Positions 1-8,733 of a DNA stretch of 64,000 nt are shown piece by piece. Both the position numbers and the translations under genes were made by a program. Position 1 is the first letter of the stretch; the number at the start of each line of letters is the position of its first letter. This DNA comes from BOG-908 sp963692875 (lineage in GTDB: Bacteria; Pseudomonadota; Alphaproteobacteria; Acetobacterales; Acetobacteraceae). The DNA lies in contig OZ240673.1 in NCBI GenBank assembly GCA_965198755.1, positions 4,030,001 to 4,094,000 on the forward strand, given 5' to 3'. The notes beneath the pieces were generated by a model. It worked only from the letters and a program-made list of their open reading frames with translations, was not told where the DNA came from and ran no database searches.

Positions 1-1083
1 GCCGGCCGCAAACGCTACCCCCTGGTGCTGATGCTCGAGCCGCTGTTCCGATGCAACCTGGCCTGCGGCGGCTGCGGCAAGATCGACTACCCGGCACCCA
101 TCCTCAACCAGCGCCTGTCGGTGAAGGAGGCGCTCGACGCGGTTGACGAGTGCGGCGCGCCCGTCGTCTCGATCGCCGGCGGCGAGCCGCTGCTGCACAA
201 GGAAATGCCGGAGATCGTCGAGAAGATCCTCGAGCGCAAGAAGTTCATCTATTTCTGCACCAACGCTTTGCTGCTCGAGAAGAAGCTCGACCAATACAAG
301 CCGCACCCGTATTTCGCCTGGGACATCCACCTGGACGGCGACCGCGACATGCACGACCGCGCGGTGAGCCAGGGCGGCACGTTCGACCGTGCTGTGAGCG
401 CCATCAAGGCGGCCAAGGCACGCGGCTTCCGCGTCTCGATCAACTGCACGCTGTTCGACGGTGCGGACCCCGAGCGAGTGGCGAATTTCTTCGACGAGGT
501 GAGCGCGCTCGGCATTGACGGCATCATGACGTCGCCGGGTTATGCCTACGAGCGGGCGCCGGACCAGACGCACTTCCTCAGCCGGCAGAAGACCAAGCAG
601 CTGTTCCGCGACATCCTCAAGCGCGGCGTCGGCCGTGGCTGGAAGTTTGGCCAGAGCCCGCTGTTCATGGACTTCCTTGCCGGCAACCAGGAATACCACT
701 GCACGCCGTGGGGCAACCCGACACGCAACGTGTTCGGCTGGCAGCGCCCTTGCTACCTGCTCGGCGAGGGCTACGCGAAGAGCTTCACCGAGTTGATGGA
801 GAGCACGGACTGGGACAGCTACGGCACCGGCAACTACGAAAAGTGCGCGGATTGCATGGTGCATTCCGGCTACGAGGCGTCCGCCGTGGTGGACAGCGTG
901 AAAAACCCGCTGAAGATCGCGCGCGTGCTGCTGCGCGGGTCGCGGACGGAGGGGCCGATGGCGCCGGAGATCTCGCTGGACAAGCAGAGGCCGGCGGAGT
1001 TCGTGTTCAGCCGGCACGTGGAGGATGCGATGCGCAAGGCGGCACATGCCAAGCCGGGCGAGATGGCTGACGCTGCGGATTAA
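1..1083 (+). CDS. hpnH: Adenosyl-hopene transferase HpnH, 5' end outside window
   Basis: Radical SAM enzyme that adds the adenosyl group to diploptene, the first step toward extended (C35) hopanoids. The reading frame is open from base 1 (reads GRKRYPL then VLMLEPLFRC), so the gene starts upstream of the window; about 360 residues are visible. The radical SAM cluster motif CNLACGGC is present, followed by GGEPLL and other family features, and a Cys-rich C-terminal part (EKCADCMVHSG). In known bacteria HpnH acts in the cytoplasm or at the inner membrane with HpnG. The last codons GCG GAT are followed by TAA. Identification is firm from the overall sequence; only the N-terminus is missing. Confidence 0.93.
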   Translation, partial: AGRKRYPLVLMLEPLFRCNLACGGCGKIDYPAPILNQRLSVKEALDAVDECGAPVVSIAGGEPLLHKEMPEIVEKILERKKFIYFCTNALLLEKKLDQYKPHPYFAWDIHLDGDRDMHDRAVSQGGTFDRAVSAIKAAKARGFRVSINCTLFDGADPERVANFFDEVSALGIDGIMTSPGYAYERAPDQTHFLSRQKTKQLFRDILKRGVGRGWKFGQSPLFMDFLAGNQEYHCTPWGNPTRNVFGWQRPCYLLGEGYAKSFTELMESTDWDSYGTGNYEKCADCMVHSGYEASAVVDSVKNPLKIARVLLRGSRTEGPMAPEISLDKQRPAEFVFSRHVEDAMRKAAHAKPGEMADAAD

Positions 1084-1120
1084 GGCGGGCTACCGATCAC
1101 GATTTTGAAAGCGAGAAAGA

Positions 1121-1150
1121 AAAGCAAGGCCTGCTTTTTTGAAAAGCAAC
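1121..1150. repeat. Remnant of intergenic palindromic repeat (left mini-hairpin only)
   Basis: Contains AAGCAAGGCCTGC followed by a T-run and GAAAAGCA, the left end and mini-hairpin (CTGC/GCAG type) of the repeat family. The rest of the element is not recognisable. Confidence 0.6.
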
Positions 1151-1283
1151 GCGCTTGCGTGGATACGAGCCTGTAATGCCCCACTTGGGGTCGCCGGCGT
1201 TAACCGACTCAAAGGGCTCAAACCTTCCATTCGCGTTTGTGCAATATCATTGCGGGATGGCCAGTTTTGATTGCTTCCCGGCT

Positions 1284-1481
1284 TTATTCCAACTGGCGTT
1301 GCTTCTTCAGAGAAAGCAAGCAGTCCTTTTTTGAAAAAAAGGACCAAAAAACTTTTGACTCCGCTGTCGCACTCTCTCCGGGAAGGTTCGCGACAGCGGG
1401 GTCAAAAGTTTTTTGCTTCTTTTTCAAAAAAGAAGGCCTTGCTTGCTTTGGAACAATCAATCTTCAGGCTGGTTGATATTA
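1284..1481. repeat. Intergenic palindromic repeat, full-length copy with both outer ends
   Basis: Core 1313-1450. Left mini-hairpin is of GTCC/GGAC type, right mini-hairpin of CTTC/GAAG type. The central arms (CTTTTGACTCCGCTGTCGC and its near complement) pair with one mismatch. Outer flanks end in TTATTCCAAC on the left and, read in reverse, TAATATCAACC on the right. The right flank carries the CTTCAGGCTGG segment (end type A), the left flank the GGCGTTGCTTCTTCAG segment (end type B). Confidence 0.85.
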
Positions 1482-1978
1482 GGCGTTTTCCTGCCAATAT
1501 ATGACAGCTTTTACCATCGGGTTGCTCGACGCCTCTCGTGGTGAGCAACTACGGATGCTTATAGAGCATCATCCGATCAAACGGGGGTCGCCCGTCGAAT
1601 ACAGATGCTCGCCAAAACAAAGAGCTAGAGCGTTTTGCGGCCTGTTTAATGATCCAACGAGGTCGAAACCGCTCAATGCCTCCTTTTAGAAAGGAAGTGG
1701 TTGCTTACTTGTCAGCGGCGAGGTTTCGGATTGGTTGCTGGCGCAACAGGCACCAAACAAGCGATGTTCAAATGGAGTAGCGTTCCGCGCCCACTTCCGA
1801 ATAGCAACGTCCGGTTCGCTGGAACGTGTTGCCGGTATCGTTAGCTCGAGGAAAAGTCTTCTTTGTCGCTGTGAAGCTCTGCAGGACAGGCGCTTGGAAA
1901 CGGAAGTTTTTTGGTTGTTCTTTTTAAAAAAGAACTGCTTGCTTTTGCTTCGTCCTGGAAACGTCGAGTTCGCGAGTA
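1482..1978. other. Gene-poor spacer with one half repeat
   Basis: No convincing gene. Short open frames here have no recognisable product or ribosome-binding site. At about 1851-1947 there is a half copy of the intergenic repeat: a decayed centre, then AAGTTTTTTGG, a T-run/A-run hairpin and GAACTGCTTGC. Nothing else is seen. Confidence 0.5.
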
Positions 1979-2260
1979 TTACTCGAGACCAGCAGCAGCC
2001 CGGTCAAGCTTCACTGCGTCTGCGTGCAGGCCACACAGCTGCATGTCGATGGCGCCGAGGCCGTCCTGGTAGGTCGTCAGCGCGTGTCCCAGGCAGGCGA
2101 CGCCGATACCGAGCTCGGTCATCGCAAAGCGCCAGTCGCTGAGCGCAAGCTTCTGCTCGGACAGCGAAGCCTGGAGATTGGCGAGTGCCTTGTTAAGACG
2201 ATCTTCATCGCGCTGGCGGATGGTCTGGACCGGGAAGGCGAGGATGGTTGCGTCGGTCAT
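1979..2260 (-). CDS. Small conserved protein of unknown function
   Basis: A 93-residue, mostly helical soluble protein beginning MTDATILAFPVQTIRQRDED. No signal peptide or transmembrane segment. I do not recognise a named family, although its character (short, helical, acidic N-terminal half) resembles small conserved proteins of Acetobacteraceae. The start at 2260 was chosen because a GGAG sequence lies about 8 bases upstream on the minus strand; an in-frame extension to 2326 lacks such a site. It stands alone between repeat-rich spacers, so the context gives no hint of function. Confidence 0.65.
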   Translation of the reverse strand: MTDATILAFPVQTIRQRDEDRLNKALANLQASLSEQKLALSDWRFAMTELGIGVACLGHALTTYQDGLGAIDMQLCGLHADAVKLDRAAAGLE

Positions 2261-2863
2261 CGTCGTGTGCTCCAGAGCGAAACTTACCGTCTTATTAAGC
2301 ACGACAAAATCCCGAAATAAAGACATTTTTCACAACTGCACGTGAGCACCTGCCATGCGTAGGTTGGGGATCATGGTTAGCAGCGGCAGCGATCGATTAT
2401 GGCCTCGGGGCAGGGCTTTTGCAAAAGCCCCGTGGCCATGGGCGTCCTTGCCGTCGACCAGGGACAACTTGTGTACACCGTAGCAACTCGACATGCGTCG
2501 TGCTCGGCTAGCAGCGATCCTGCGAGCTGTTCGCGAAAGCTGCGGTTGGATCGTTCAGCGAGTTTGTGGCTACACCGGCTGCGACAGCGGCACTGGCTGC
2601 GACAGGTTTTACATCAACTGAGCGGCGCGTTGCGGCGATCGAGGGGGTGCCGTGGCGGTCAGCGTAGGCATTTGCATAGCATTGCGCGCGTGTTGCTATT
2701 AGCCGGCGGACGGACAGCAGATTGGCGCCAGAGGGCTTGCGGGGCAGCTTCTGCCTGGGCTTGTATTTAGCCGCCATGTATAAGTCGGCCCATATTCAGT
2801 GGGCAAGATGGCGGACGGCAACGGAGTGCTCGGCAACAGCTTTTAACGCCTGGGAACCGAAGC
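2261..2863. other. Intergenic region without a convincing gene
   Basis: Holds a perfect 18-base palindrome (GGGCTTTTGCAAAAGCCC) at about 2412-2429 embedded in a longer imperfect inverted repeat, plus the left approach to the repeat starting at 2864. A minus-strand open frame at 2508-2777 (begins MAAKYKPRQKLPRKPSG) has no clear ribosome-binding site and no recognisable domain, so it is not called as a gene. Confidence 0.4.
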
Positions 2864-3066
2864 TAATGCCAACCCGCCTGAAGGTCGACCGTTCCGAAGC
2901 AAGCAAGGCTTTCTTTTTTGGAAAAAAAGAAGCAAAAAACTTTTGTCTCCGCTGGCGCGGTTATGTCCGGAGAGCTCGCGACAGCGGAGTCAAAAGTTTT
3001 TTGGTCCTTTTTTTCAAAAAAGGACTGCTTGCTTTCTGTGAGAAAGCATCAACGCTGGTTGCATAA
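2864..3066. repeat. Intergenic palindromic repeat, full-length copy with both outer ends
   Basis: Core about 2896-3040. Left end TAATGCCAACCCGCCTGAAGG (end type A); the right end in reverse reads TTATGCAACCAGCG (end type B). Orientation is opposite to the copy at 1284. Right mini-hairpin GTCC/GGAC; left close to CTTC/GAAG with one irregular position. Central arms pair nearly completely. Confidence 0.85.
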
Positions 3067-3183
3067 GAGAAGAAGCAACCTCTGCATTCGAGAAAAGCAA
3101 CAAAACCCTAATTCGGCTGCCGCGGAGGTGTCTGCAGCGCGCGGTCAAGCTTGCGTTTGGGAAACGGAAGATCAAGAAAGAAA

Positions 3184-3293
3184 ATAAGCGGTTCTTTTCG
3201 AAACAAAGAACCAAAATTTCGGTTTCCTGGAGTGTGCGCTGAGGGACAGGCCGCGACAGCGGGACCAGACTTTTTTCCTCTTGCTGCTTGCCG
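3184..3293. repeat. Degenerate intergenic palindromic repeat
   Basis: Left mini-hairpin of GTTC/GAAC type with interrupted T and A runs, then a decayed centre containing CCGCGACAGCGGGACCAGAC and a decayed right arm (CTTGCTGCTTGCC). It ends just before the stop codon of the minus-strand gene that ends at 3297. Confidence 0.65.
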
Positions 3294-3296
3294 TGT

Positions 3297-5273
3297 TCAG
3301 TTCCTTAGCTGCACCACGTTTCGCGACGCCTCGCCCTCGGTCACCCGCACGCTCGAACCATTAGGCAGCGCGGCCGGGCGCCCCAGCAGAAAGCCCTGCA
3401 ACAGGTCGCAACCCTCGCGCCGCAGGAACGCCATCTGCGCCGCCGTTTCGATCCCCTCGGCGCAGACCTCCATCTGCAGCGCGTGGCCGAAGCGGATGAT
3501 GGCGCGGGCCAGCTCGTCGGCGCGGCTGTCCTGGCCCAGCGGTGCGACGAACGCGCGGTCCAGCTTCAGCTTGTCGAACGGCAGCTCGCGCAGGTAGGCC
3601 AGCGAGGAGTAGCCGGTGCCGAAATCGTCCATGGCGATCCTCACGCCCATCGCCCGCAGCGCCTCGATCTGCGCGCGTGCCGCTTGACGGCTGGAGACCA
3701 GGGTGCGCTCCGTTAGTTCGATCTCCAGGCGCTCCGGCACCAGGCCCGAGCGGCACAGGGCTTCCTGCACGCGGTCGACGACCAGGCCCTCGCTGAACCA
3801 GTGCGCCGAAAGGTTCACCGCCACCGGCACCGGATCCGGCCAGGCAGCGGCAGTGCGGCAGGCGGTGCGCAGCACCCAGCCGTCGAGGTCGGACATCAGG
3901 CTGCTTGCCTCGGCCACGGGCAGGAACACCGCCGGCGAGATCGCGCCCCACTCGGGGTGGGTCCAGCGTAGCAGCGCTTCGTAGCCGCGGACGACCCCTT
4001 CGGCGGCGTCGAAGCAGGGCTGCCAGTGCAGGCTCAGCGTACCGTCGGCCATCGCGGCCCGCAGGTCGGCTTCCATGCGCCGGCCTTCGGTGACGTGCTC
4101 GCCCGTCTCGCCCCCGGCCGCGCCGCCGGACGCGCGCTCACTGGGTAACGGCGCAGGCGGCAAGGCCGGCCGGCGCCCGTGCCGCCTGTTCTCGACCAGG
4201 GAGGCATCCGCGGTGCTCATCAACCCGCGTGCGTCCAGCCCGTCGGCGGGGCACAGCGCGCTGCCGATCGACGTCGTGACCCGCACGGGCGTGGCGTTCA
4301 CGTCGAAGGGAACGTCCAGGCACGTGACAATGGCCCACCTGAGACGGTCGGCGGCTTCCGCCGCGCTGGGACGCCCGTCGAGCAGGAAGGCGAACTCGTC
4401 GCCACCGATGCGTGCCGCCATGTCGCCCGGGCGCATCAGGCCGGCCAGCCGGCACGCCACCATCTTCAGCAGGGTGTCGCCCGCGGGCGCGCCGATCGTC
4501 GCGTTGACGGAGCTGAAGCCGTCCAGATCCGCCCTCAATAGGGCGAACGGCCTGCCCGCCCTGGCATCGTCGGTGGCAACCGCGAGCCTGGATTCGAAAT
4601 GGGCGCGGTTGGCCAGGCCGGTGAGCGCGTCGCGCGTGGCGGTGCGCTGCAGGACCAGGGTGCTGCGGTGGAGTTCGATCAGCGCCGAAGCGCTGGCGGC
4701 CAGGCTCGTAAGCCAGAATCGCTGACGCTCGGTCATCGTCCTCGGCACCCTGTCGATCACGCACATCGTGCCCAGGCGATCGTTCGTCCGGTTTATGATG
4801 CAGGCGCCGGCATAGAAGCGGATCGAGGGCGCGCCCAAGACCAGCGGGCTGCTGGCAAACCGTGCGTCCCGGGTTGCATCTTCGACCACGAGCACCCCGT
4901 TCGGCTGCAGGATGGTGTGGGTGCAGAACGCCGCGCTGCGCGACGTCTCGAAGATGTCCATGCCGATGCAGGACTTGAACCACTGGCGGTCCCGGTCGAT
5001 CAGCGAGATGAAGGAGATCGGGACCTCGAACATGTCGGCGGCCAGGTTGGTCAGCCGTTCGAAGCGCTCATCCGGCCCGGTATCCAGGATGGACTGGGCG
5101 GCCAGTGCCGCGAGCCTGCGCTCCTCGTCGGCGGGCAAAAGAGCAAGAGGCAAAGGCGCACCTGGTATCTGGGGTGAGTAGGTCGTCCGGAGGCGGCGCG
5201 TGTAGGCCACGCAGTCGGTTGGTCCTTGCCGGGGCGACCCGCGTTCACGGGCAAACCCTAACGTCGGGTACAC
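3297..5273 (-). CDS. GAF-GGDEF-EAL cyclic-di-GMP turnover protein
   Basis: Predicted bifunctional regulator of c-di-GMP. Order: about 60 variable residues, a GAF sensor (about 60-200, FEVPISFISLIDRDRQWFK), a GGDEF diguanylate cyclase domain (about 215-370, RIGGDEFAFLL intact) and an EAL phosphodiesterase domain (about 400-640). An RxxD inhibitory site (RPGD) lies five residues before GGDEF. EAL catalytic elements are present: YEALLRW, NLSAHWF, ELTERTL, DDFGTGYSSL, KLD and AEGIET. No transmembrane segment, so cytosolic. Whether both activities operate in vivo cannot be told. The start is a GTG at the 5' limit of the frame and is uncertain; the folded part begins near ADEERRLAAL. It lies 55 bases after priA in the same direction. 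Confidence 0.9.
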   Translation of the reverse strand: MYPTLGFARERGSPRQGPTDCVAYTRRLRTTYSPQIPGAPLPLALLPADEERRLAALAAQSILDTGPDERFERLTNLAADMFEVPISFISLIDRDRQWFKSCIGMDIFETSRSAAFCTHTILQPNGVLVVEDATRDARFASSPLVLGAPSIRFYAGACIINRTNDRLGTMCVIDRVPRTMTERQRFWLTSLAASASALIELHRSTLVLQRTATRDALTGLANRAHFESRLAVATDDARAGRPFALLRADLDGFSSVNATIGAPAGDTLLKMVACRLAGLMRPGDMAARIGGDEFAFLLDGRPSAAEAADRLRWAIVTCLDVPFDVNATPVRVTTSIGSALCPADGLDARGLMSTADASLVENRRHGRRPALPPAPLPSERASGGAAGGETGEHVTEGRRMEADLRAAMADGTLSLHWQPCFDAAEGVVRGYEALLRWTHPEWGAISPAVFLPVAEASSLMSDLDGWVLRTACRTAAAWPDPVPVAVNLSAHWFSEGLVVDRVQEALCRSGLVPERLEIELTERTLVSSRQAARAQIEALRAMGVRIAMDDFGTGYSSLAYLRELPFDKLKLDRAFVAPLGQDSRADELARAIIRFGHALQMEVCAEGIETAAQMAFLRREGCDLLQGFLLGRPAALPNGSSVRVTEGEASRNVVQLRN

Positions 5274-5328
5274 TATCGTACGTTTCTTAACGAAAAGCTT
5301 CCGTGGCGGCGAATGAAATCGCTGCGCT

Positions 5329-7536
5329 CTACAGAAACGAGACCGGGTCCACGTCCACGTCCACCCGAACCCCGCGCACCGCCTTCACCGCGGCGAGCCA
5401 GGAGCGCAGCAGCGGCTGCACGGCGATGTCGCGCCGCGTCTTGAGCAGCAGCCGGCGCCGGTGGCGGCCGCGCAGGATGGCCAACGGCGCCGGCGCCGGG
5501 CCCAGCACCAGCACGCCTTCGCCGTGCGGTGCCGCGGCACCCAGGTCGCGCGCGGCGAGGTCGGCGGCTTCGGCCGTCTCCGCGCTGACGATCAGCGCCG
5601 CCAGCCGGCCGTAGGGAGGCCAATGGCCGGGCCGGCGCGCCTCGGACTCGCGCGCGAAGAAGCCGGCCAGGTCGTTGGCCACCAGCGCCTGCATCACCGG
5701 GTGCTCCGGCGAGAAGGTCTGCAGCAGCACGCGGCCCGGCGCCTCGGCGCGACCGGCGCGGCCGGCCACCTGGTGCAGCAGCTGTACGGTGCGCTCGGCC
5801 GCGCGCAGGTCGCCGCCGGCCAGACCCAGATCGGCGTCCACCACGCCCACGAGAGTCAGGTGCGGGAAGTGCCAGCCCTTGGCGACGATCTGGGTGCCGA
5901 TGATCAAATCCACCTCGCGGCGCTCGATCGCCCGTGCTGCCAGGCCGGCGGCGTGCGGGCCGGGCATGGTGTCGCTGGCCATCACCAGGCGGCGGGCGTC
6001 GGGAAACAGGGCGGCCACCTCCTCGGTGATGCGCTCCACGCCGGGGCCGATCGGTGCGAGCGTGCCCTCGGCGTGGCAGACCGGGCACTGCGGCGGGATC
6101 GGCTCGGCGTGGCCGCAATGGTGGCAGGTCAGCCGGCGCAGCGCGCGGTGTTCCACCAGCCAGGCGGTGCAGTTGGGGCAGGCCAGGCGGTGGCCGCAGG
6201 CGCGGCACAGCGTCAGCGGCGCGTAGCCGCGGCGGTTGAGAAAGAACATCGCCTGCTCGCCGGCGGCCAGCGTCTCGTGGACGGCGGCGACCAGGCGCGG
6301 GGAGAGGAAACGGCCGCGCTCCGGCGCGTCGTCACGCAGGTCGATGGCGGCCACCGCCGGCAGGCGCGCACCGCCGTGGCGGGTGGGCAGCTGCAGGTGG
6401 CGGTAGCGGCCGGCCTCCACGTTGGCCAGGCTTTCCAGGCTGGGCGTGGCGCTGACCAGGACCGCCGGTGCGTCGGACAGGCGAGCGCGCACCACCGCCA
6501 TGTCGCGGGCGTGGTAGACCACGCCGTCCTCCTGCTTGAAGGCGGTCTCGTGCTCCTCGTCGACCACCACCAGGCCGAGCTCGCCGAACGGCAGGAACAG
6601 CGCCGAGCGGGCACCCACCACCACGCGCGCCGTGCCGTCTGCCACCGCGCGCCAGGTGATGCGCCGGGTGCGCGACCCCAGGTCGGAGTGCCAGACCGCC
6701 GGCGCGGTGCCGAAGCGGCGGGCGAAGCGCTCGAGGAACTGCGCCGAGAGTGCGATCTCCGGCAGCAGGATGAGCGATTGCCGACCCGCCGCCAGGCAGG
6801 CGGCTACCGCCTCGAGGTAGACCTCCGTCTTGCCCGAGCCGGTCACCCCGTCCAGCAGGGTGACGCCGAACGACGCCGCGTCCACCGCTTCGCACAGCGA
6901 GGCCGCCACCCGGTCCTGGTCCGGCGAGAGGGCAGGGTGGGTGTGCGAAGGGTCCGGCTCGGTAAAGGCGGCGCCGGCGGGGATCGGCGTGGGCACCAGC
7001 AGGCCGGCCTGGGCCATGGCGCGCAGCACCGCGGTGCTGACGCCGGCCAGCCTGGCGAGCTCCGGCCCTGGCCGCGGCACGCCGTCGGCCAGCACGGCCA
7101 GCACGCGGCTGCGCGCCTCGGTCAGCTTGGCGTCTGGTTGCGGGTCTGCCTTCTGCCAGCCCGGGGTGGGCACCGGCGGGGCCAGCGCGTTGATCCGCAG
7201 CGCCATGGCCAGCACCTCGCCCGGGGCGGCCAGGGTGTAGGAAGCCACCCAGTCGACGAAGCGGCGCAGGGCGGCCGGCAGGCGCGGCGCGTCCAGCCGC
7301 GCGGTGAGCGGCTTCAGCTTGGCGGCCGGCACCGCGGGGCCGGACGGCGCGTCCCACACCACGCCCACCTCCTGCCGGCGGTTGAGCGGCACCAGCACGA
7401 TGTCGCCCGGCTCGGCCTGCGTGCCCGCGGGCAGCGCGTAGTCGAACGGGCCGGCGAACGGATACGGCAGCAGCACCGGCACCCGGCTGCCCGCAAGCAG
7501 GTCACTGTTGGTTGCAAACAAGAGTTCTTCAGCCAC
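5329..7536 (-). CDS. priA: Primosomal protein N' (replication restart helicase PriA)
   Basis: Superfamily 2 3'-5' DNA helicase that recognises stalled forks and reloads the replicative helicase. 735 residues, normal for the family. N-terminal DNA-binding part (VPVLLPYPFAGPFDYALP), Walker A GVTGSGKTEVYLEA, Walker B/DEAH-like VVVDEEHE, and the zinc-binding cysteine block (CRACGHRLACPNC, then CHHCGH and CPVCH). C-terminal helicase motifs include GTQIVAKGWHFP and QVAGRAGR. Start at MAEELLFATN. It is divergent from the DUF484 gene with only about 23 bases between starts, so the two must share a very compact control region. Confidence 0.96.
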   Translation of the reverse strand: MAEELLFATNSDLLAGSRVPVLLPYPFAGPFDYALPAGTQAEPGDIVLVPLNRRQEVGVVWDAPSGPAVPAAKLKPLTARLDAPRLPAALRRFVDWVASYTLAAPGEVLAMALRINALAPPVPTPGWQKADPQPDAKLTEARSRVLAVLADGVPRPGPELARLAGVSTAVLRAMAQAGLLVPTPIPAGAAFTEPDPSHTHPALSPDQDRVAASLCEAVDAASFGVTLLDGVTGSGKTEVYLEAVAACLAAGRQSLILLPEIALSAQFLERFARRFGTAPAVWHSDLGSRTRRITWRAVADGTARVVVGARSALFLPFGELGLVVVDEEHETAFKQEDGVVYHARDMAVVRARLSDAPAVLVSATPSLESLANVEAGRYRHLQLPTRHGGARLPAVAAIDLRDDAPERGRFLSPRLVAAVHETLAAGEQAMFFLNRRGYAPLTLCRACGHRLACPNCTAWLVEHRALRRLTCHHCGHAEPIPPQCPVCHAEGTLAPIGPGVERITEEVAALFPDARRLVMASDTMPGPHAAGLAARAIERREVDLIIGTQIVAKGWHFPHLTLVGVVDADLGLAGGDLRAAERTVQLLHQVAGRAGRAEAPGRVLLQTFSPEHPVMQALVANDLAGFFARESEARRPGHWPPYGRLAALIVSAETAEAADLAARDLGAAAPHGEGVLVLGPAPAPLAILRGRHRRRLLLKTRRDIAVQPLLRSWLAAVKAVRGVRVDVDVDPVSFL

Positions 7537-7559
7537 GCAAAGCTGTGTAGCCTATCTGC

Positions 7560-8207
7560 ATGATGGCCGCAGACTCCCAGCCCGTGCTGATCCGCCTGGC
7601 CCCTCCGGCGCCCACGCCCGAGCAGATGGAAGCGTTCCTGCGCGCCCACCCCGCCTTCCTGGCGGAGCGTCCCGAGCTCTACGCCGGCCTGGCGCCGCCG
7701 CGCCGCGTGCACGGTGCGGTGTTCGCCGACCACATGGAGGCCATGCTGGCCCAGGCGCGCCTGCGTGCGGCCGAGATGGAGGCGCGCGCCAGCGACGTGC
7801 TGGCCGCCGGGCGCGCGGCCAGCGGCATCGCCGAGCGGGTGCAGGAGGCCGTGCTGGCGCTGCTGCATGCCGTCGACCCGGCAGAGTGCGTGACCGAGAC
7901 CTGGCCCGGCCTGCTCGGCATCGACGCGGCCGCGCTGTGCTGCGAGGGCATCCGCCCGCGCTGGCGCACGCTGCCGAGCGGCGCGATCAGGGTGCTGATG
8001 CGGCAGCGCTCGCTGGTGTTCCGCGACCGGCCGGCCGACGCGCCGCTGCTGCACGCCGAGGCGGCGATGCTGGCGGAACGCGACGTGCTGATCGAGCTGC
8101 CGGGCACGGCGTTGCTGGCACTGGTCAGCCGGGACCCGGCGGCGTTGCCGGCGACGCTGGCCTGGGGGTTTCTGGGACGGGCGCTGGGTGCGCGGCTGGA
8201 GAGGTAA
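7560..8207 (+). CDS. DUF484 family protein
   Basis: 215-residue cytosolic protein with the DUF484 signature: an N-terminal helical segment (FLRAHPAFLAERPELYAGL) and a GAF-like C-terminal domain. Family function is not established; in many Proteobacteria it is encoded near xerC. It is divergent from priA. Two adjacent ATG codons (7560, 7563) are possible starts. The stop codon TAA overlaps the first bases of a palindromic repeat (TAAGCAAGG), so the repeat is fused to the end of the gene. Confidence 0.85.
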   Translation: MMAADSQPVLIRLAPPAPTPEQMEAFLRAHPAFLAERPELYAGLAPPRRVHGAVFADHMEAMLAQARLRAAEMEARASDVLAAGRAASGIAERVQEAVLALLHAVDPAECVTETWPGLLGIDAAALCCEGIRPRWRTLPSGAIRVLMRQRSLVFRDRPADAPLLHAEAAMLAERDVLIELPGTALLALVSRDPAALPATLAWGFLGRALGARLER

Positions 8208-8338
8208 GCAAGGCCTTCTTTTTTGAAAAAAGAAGCAAAAAATTTTGACTCCGCTGTCGCGGACCTTTGCGGAGAGCGCGCGACAGCCGAGACAAAAGTT
8301 TTTTGGTTCTTTTTTTCAAAAAAGAACTGCTTCCTTAC
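8206..8338. repeat. Intergenic palindromic repeat between convergent genes
   Basis: Left mini-hairpin CTTC/GAAG, right GTTC/GAAC. Central arms GACTCCGCTGTCGCG and CGCGACAGCCGAGAC pair with few mismatches. Both ends overlap stop codons, that of the plus-strand DUF484 gene and that of the minus-strand small gene, so it is well placed as a two-way terminator. Confidence 0.88.
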
Positions 8339-8472
8339 TTTTTGCTCGGCCGCCCATCCTCCGGCCCCGTGCTCCCCCCCACTGCCGGCGGGTCGCTGGC
8401 CGGAAACGTATCCTCCAGCACGTCGTCGCGGTCCGCGTCCTCTTCGGTCTGGTCCTGTGTGGTCCCGCTCAT
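8335..8472 (-). CDS. Small acidic conserved protein
   Basis: 45-residue acidic protein, MSGTTQDQTEEDADRD then VLEDTFPASDPPAVGG. The core DTFPASDPPAVGGSTG is a pattern I have seen in short conserved hypothetical proteins of alphaproteobacteria; function unknown. A strong GGAGG sits about 8 bases before the ATG at 8472, which decides the start. The stop codon lies within the right end of the adjoining palindromic repeat. Confidence 0.7.
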   Translation of the reverse strand: MSGTTQDQTEEDADRDDVLEDTFPASDPPAVGGSTGPEDGRPSKK

Positions 8473-8603
8473 GGCCGGCCTCCGTCTGCTGTGCATCACC
8501 GGCAACGCCACAGGTGGCGCCGGTTGCAGCCGGCCTGCATGCGGGGGTCGAGCCGTGCGGCGCGCCCTCTGTGGCAAGTCTGCACCAGGTCAGTGTTACG
8601 CGC

Positions 8604-8633
8604 TTGACGCGTTTAGTGTGTGCACCCTAACGT
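8604..8633 (+). promoter_or_regulatory. Possible sigma-70 promoter for the DUF1302 gene
   Basis: TTGACG at 8604-8609 and TAACGT at 8628-8633 with an 18-base spacer, about 100 bases upstream of the gene starting at 8734. The -10 match is weak. Confidence 0.3.
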
Positions 8634-8733
8634 TTCGTTGTAGCGGAAGTGAATACGTTTAGATAACAATCGAGCGCCGGATGGCGCGGCCCAACCGGGC
8701 GTAGAACCGGCGGCTCGTACGGGGGATGAAACG

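Noticed and set aside
1237..1504. Overlapping plus-strand open frames ending near 1476 and 1504
   Set aside because: They read through a palindromic repeat in two frames and match nothing but the repeat itself.
1501..1689. Plus-strand open frame of 62 codons
   Set aside because: No recognisable product, no convincing ribosome-binding site, and it lies in a repeat-rich spacer.
2508..2777. Minus-strand open frame of 89 codons (MAAKYKPRQKLPRKPSG...)
   Set aside because: No ribosome-binding site and no recognisable domain; left as unsupported.
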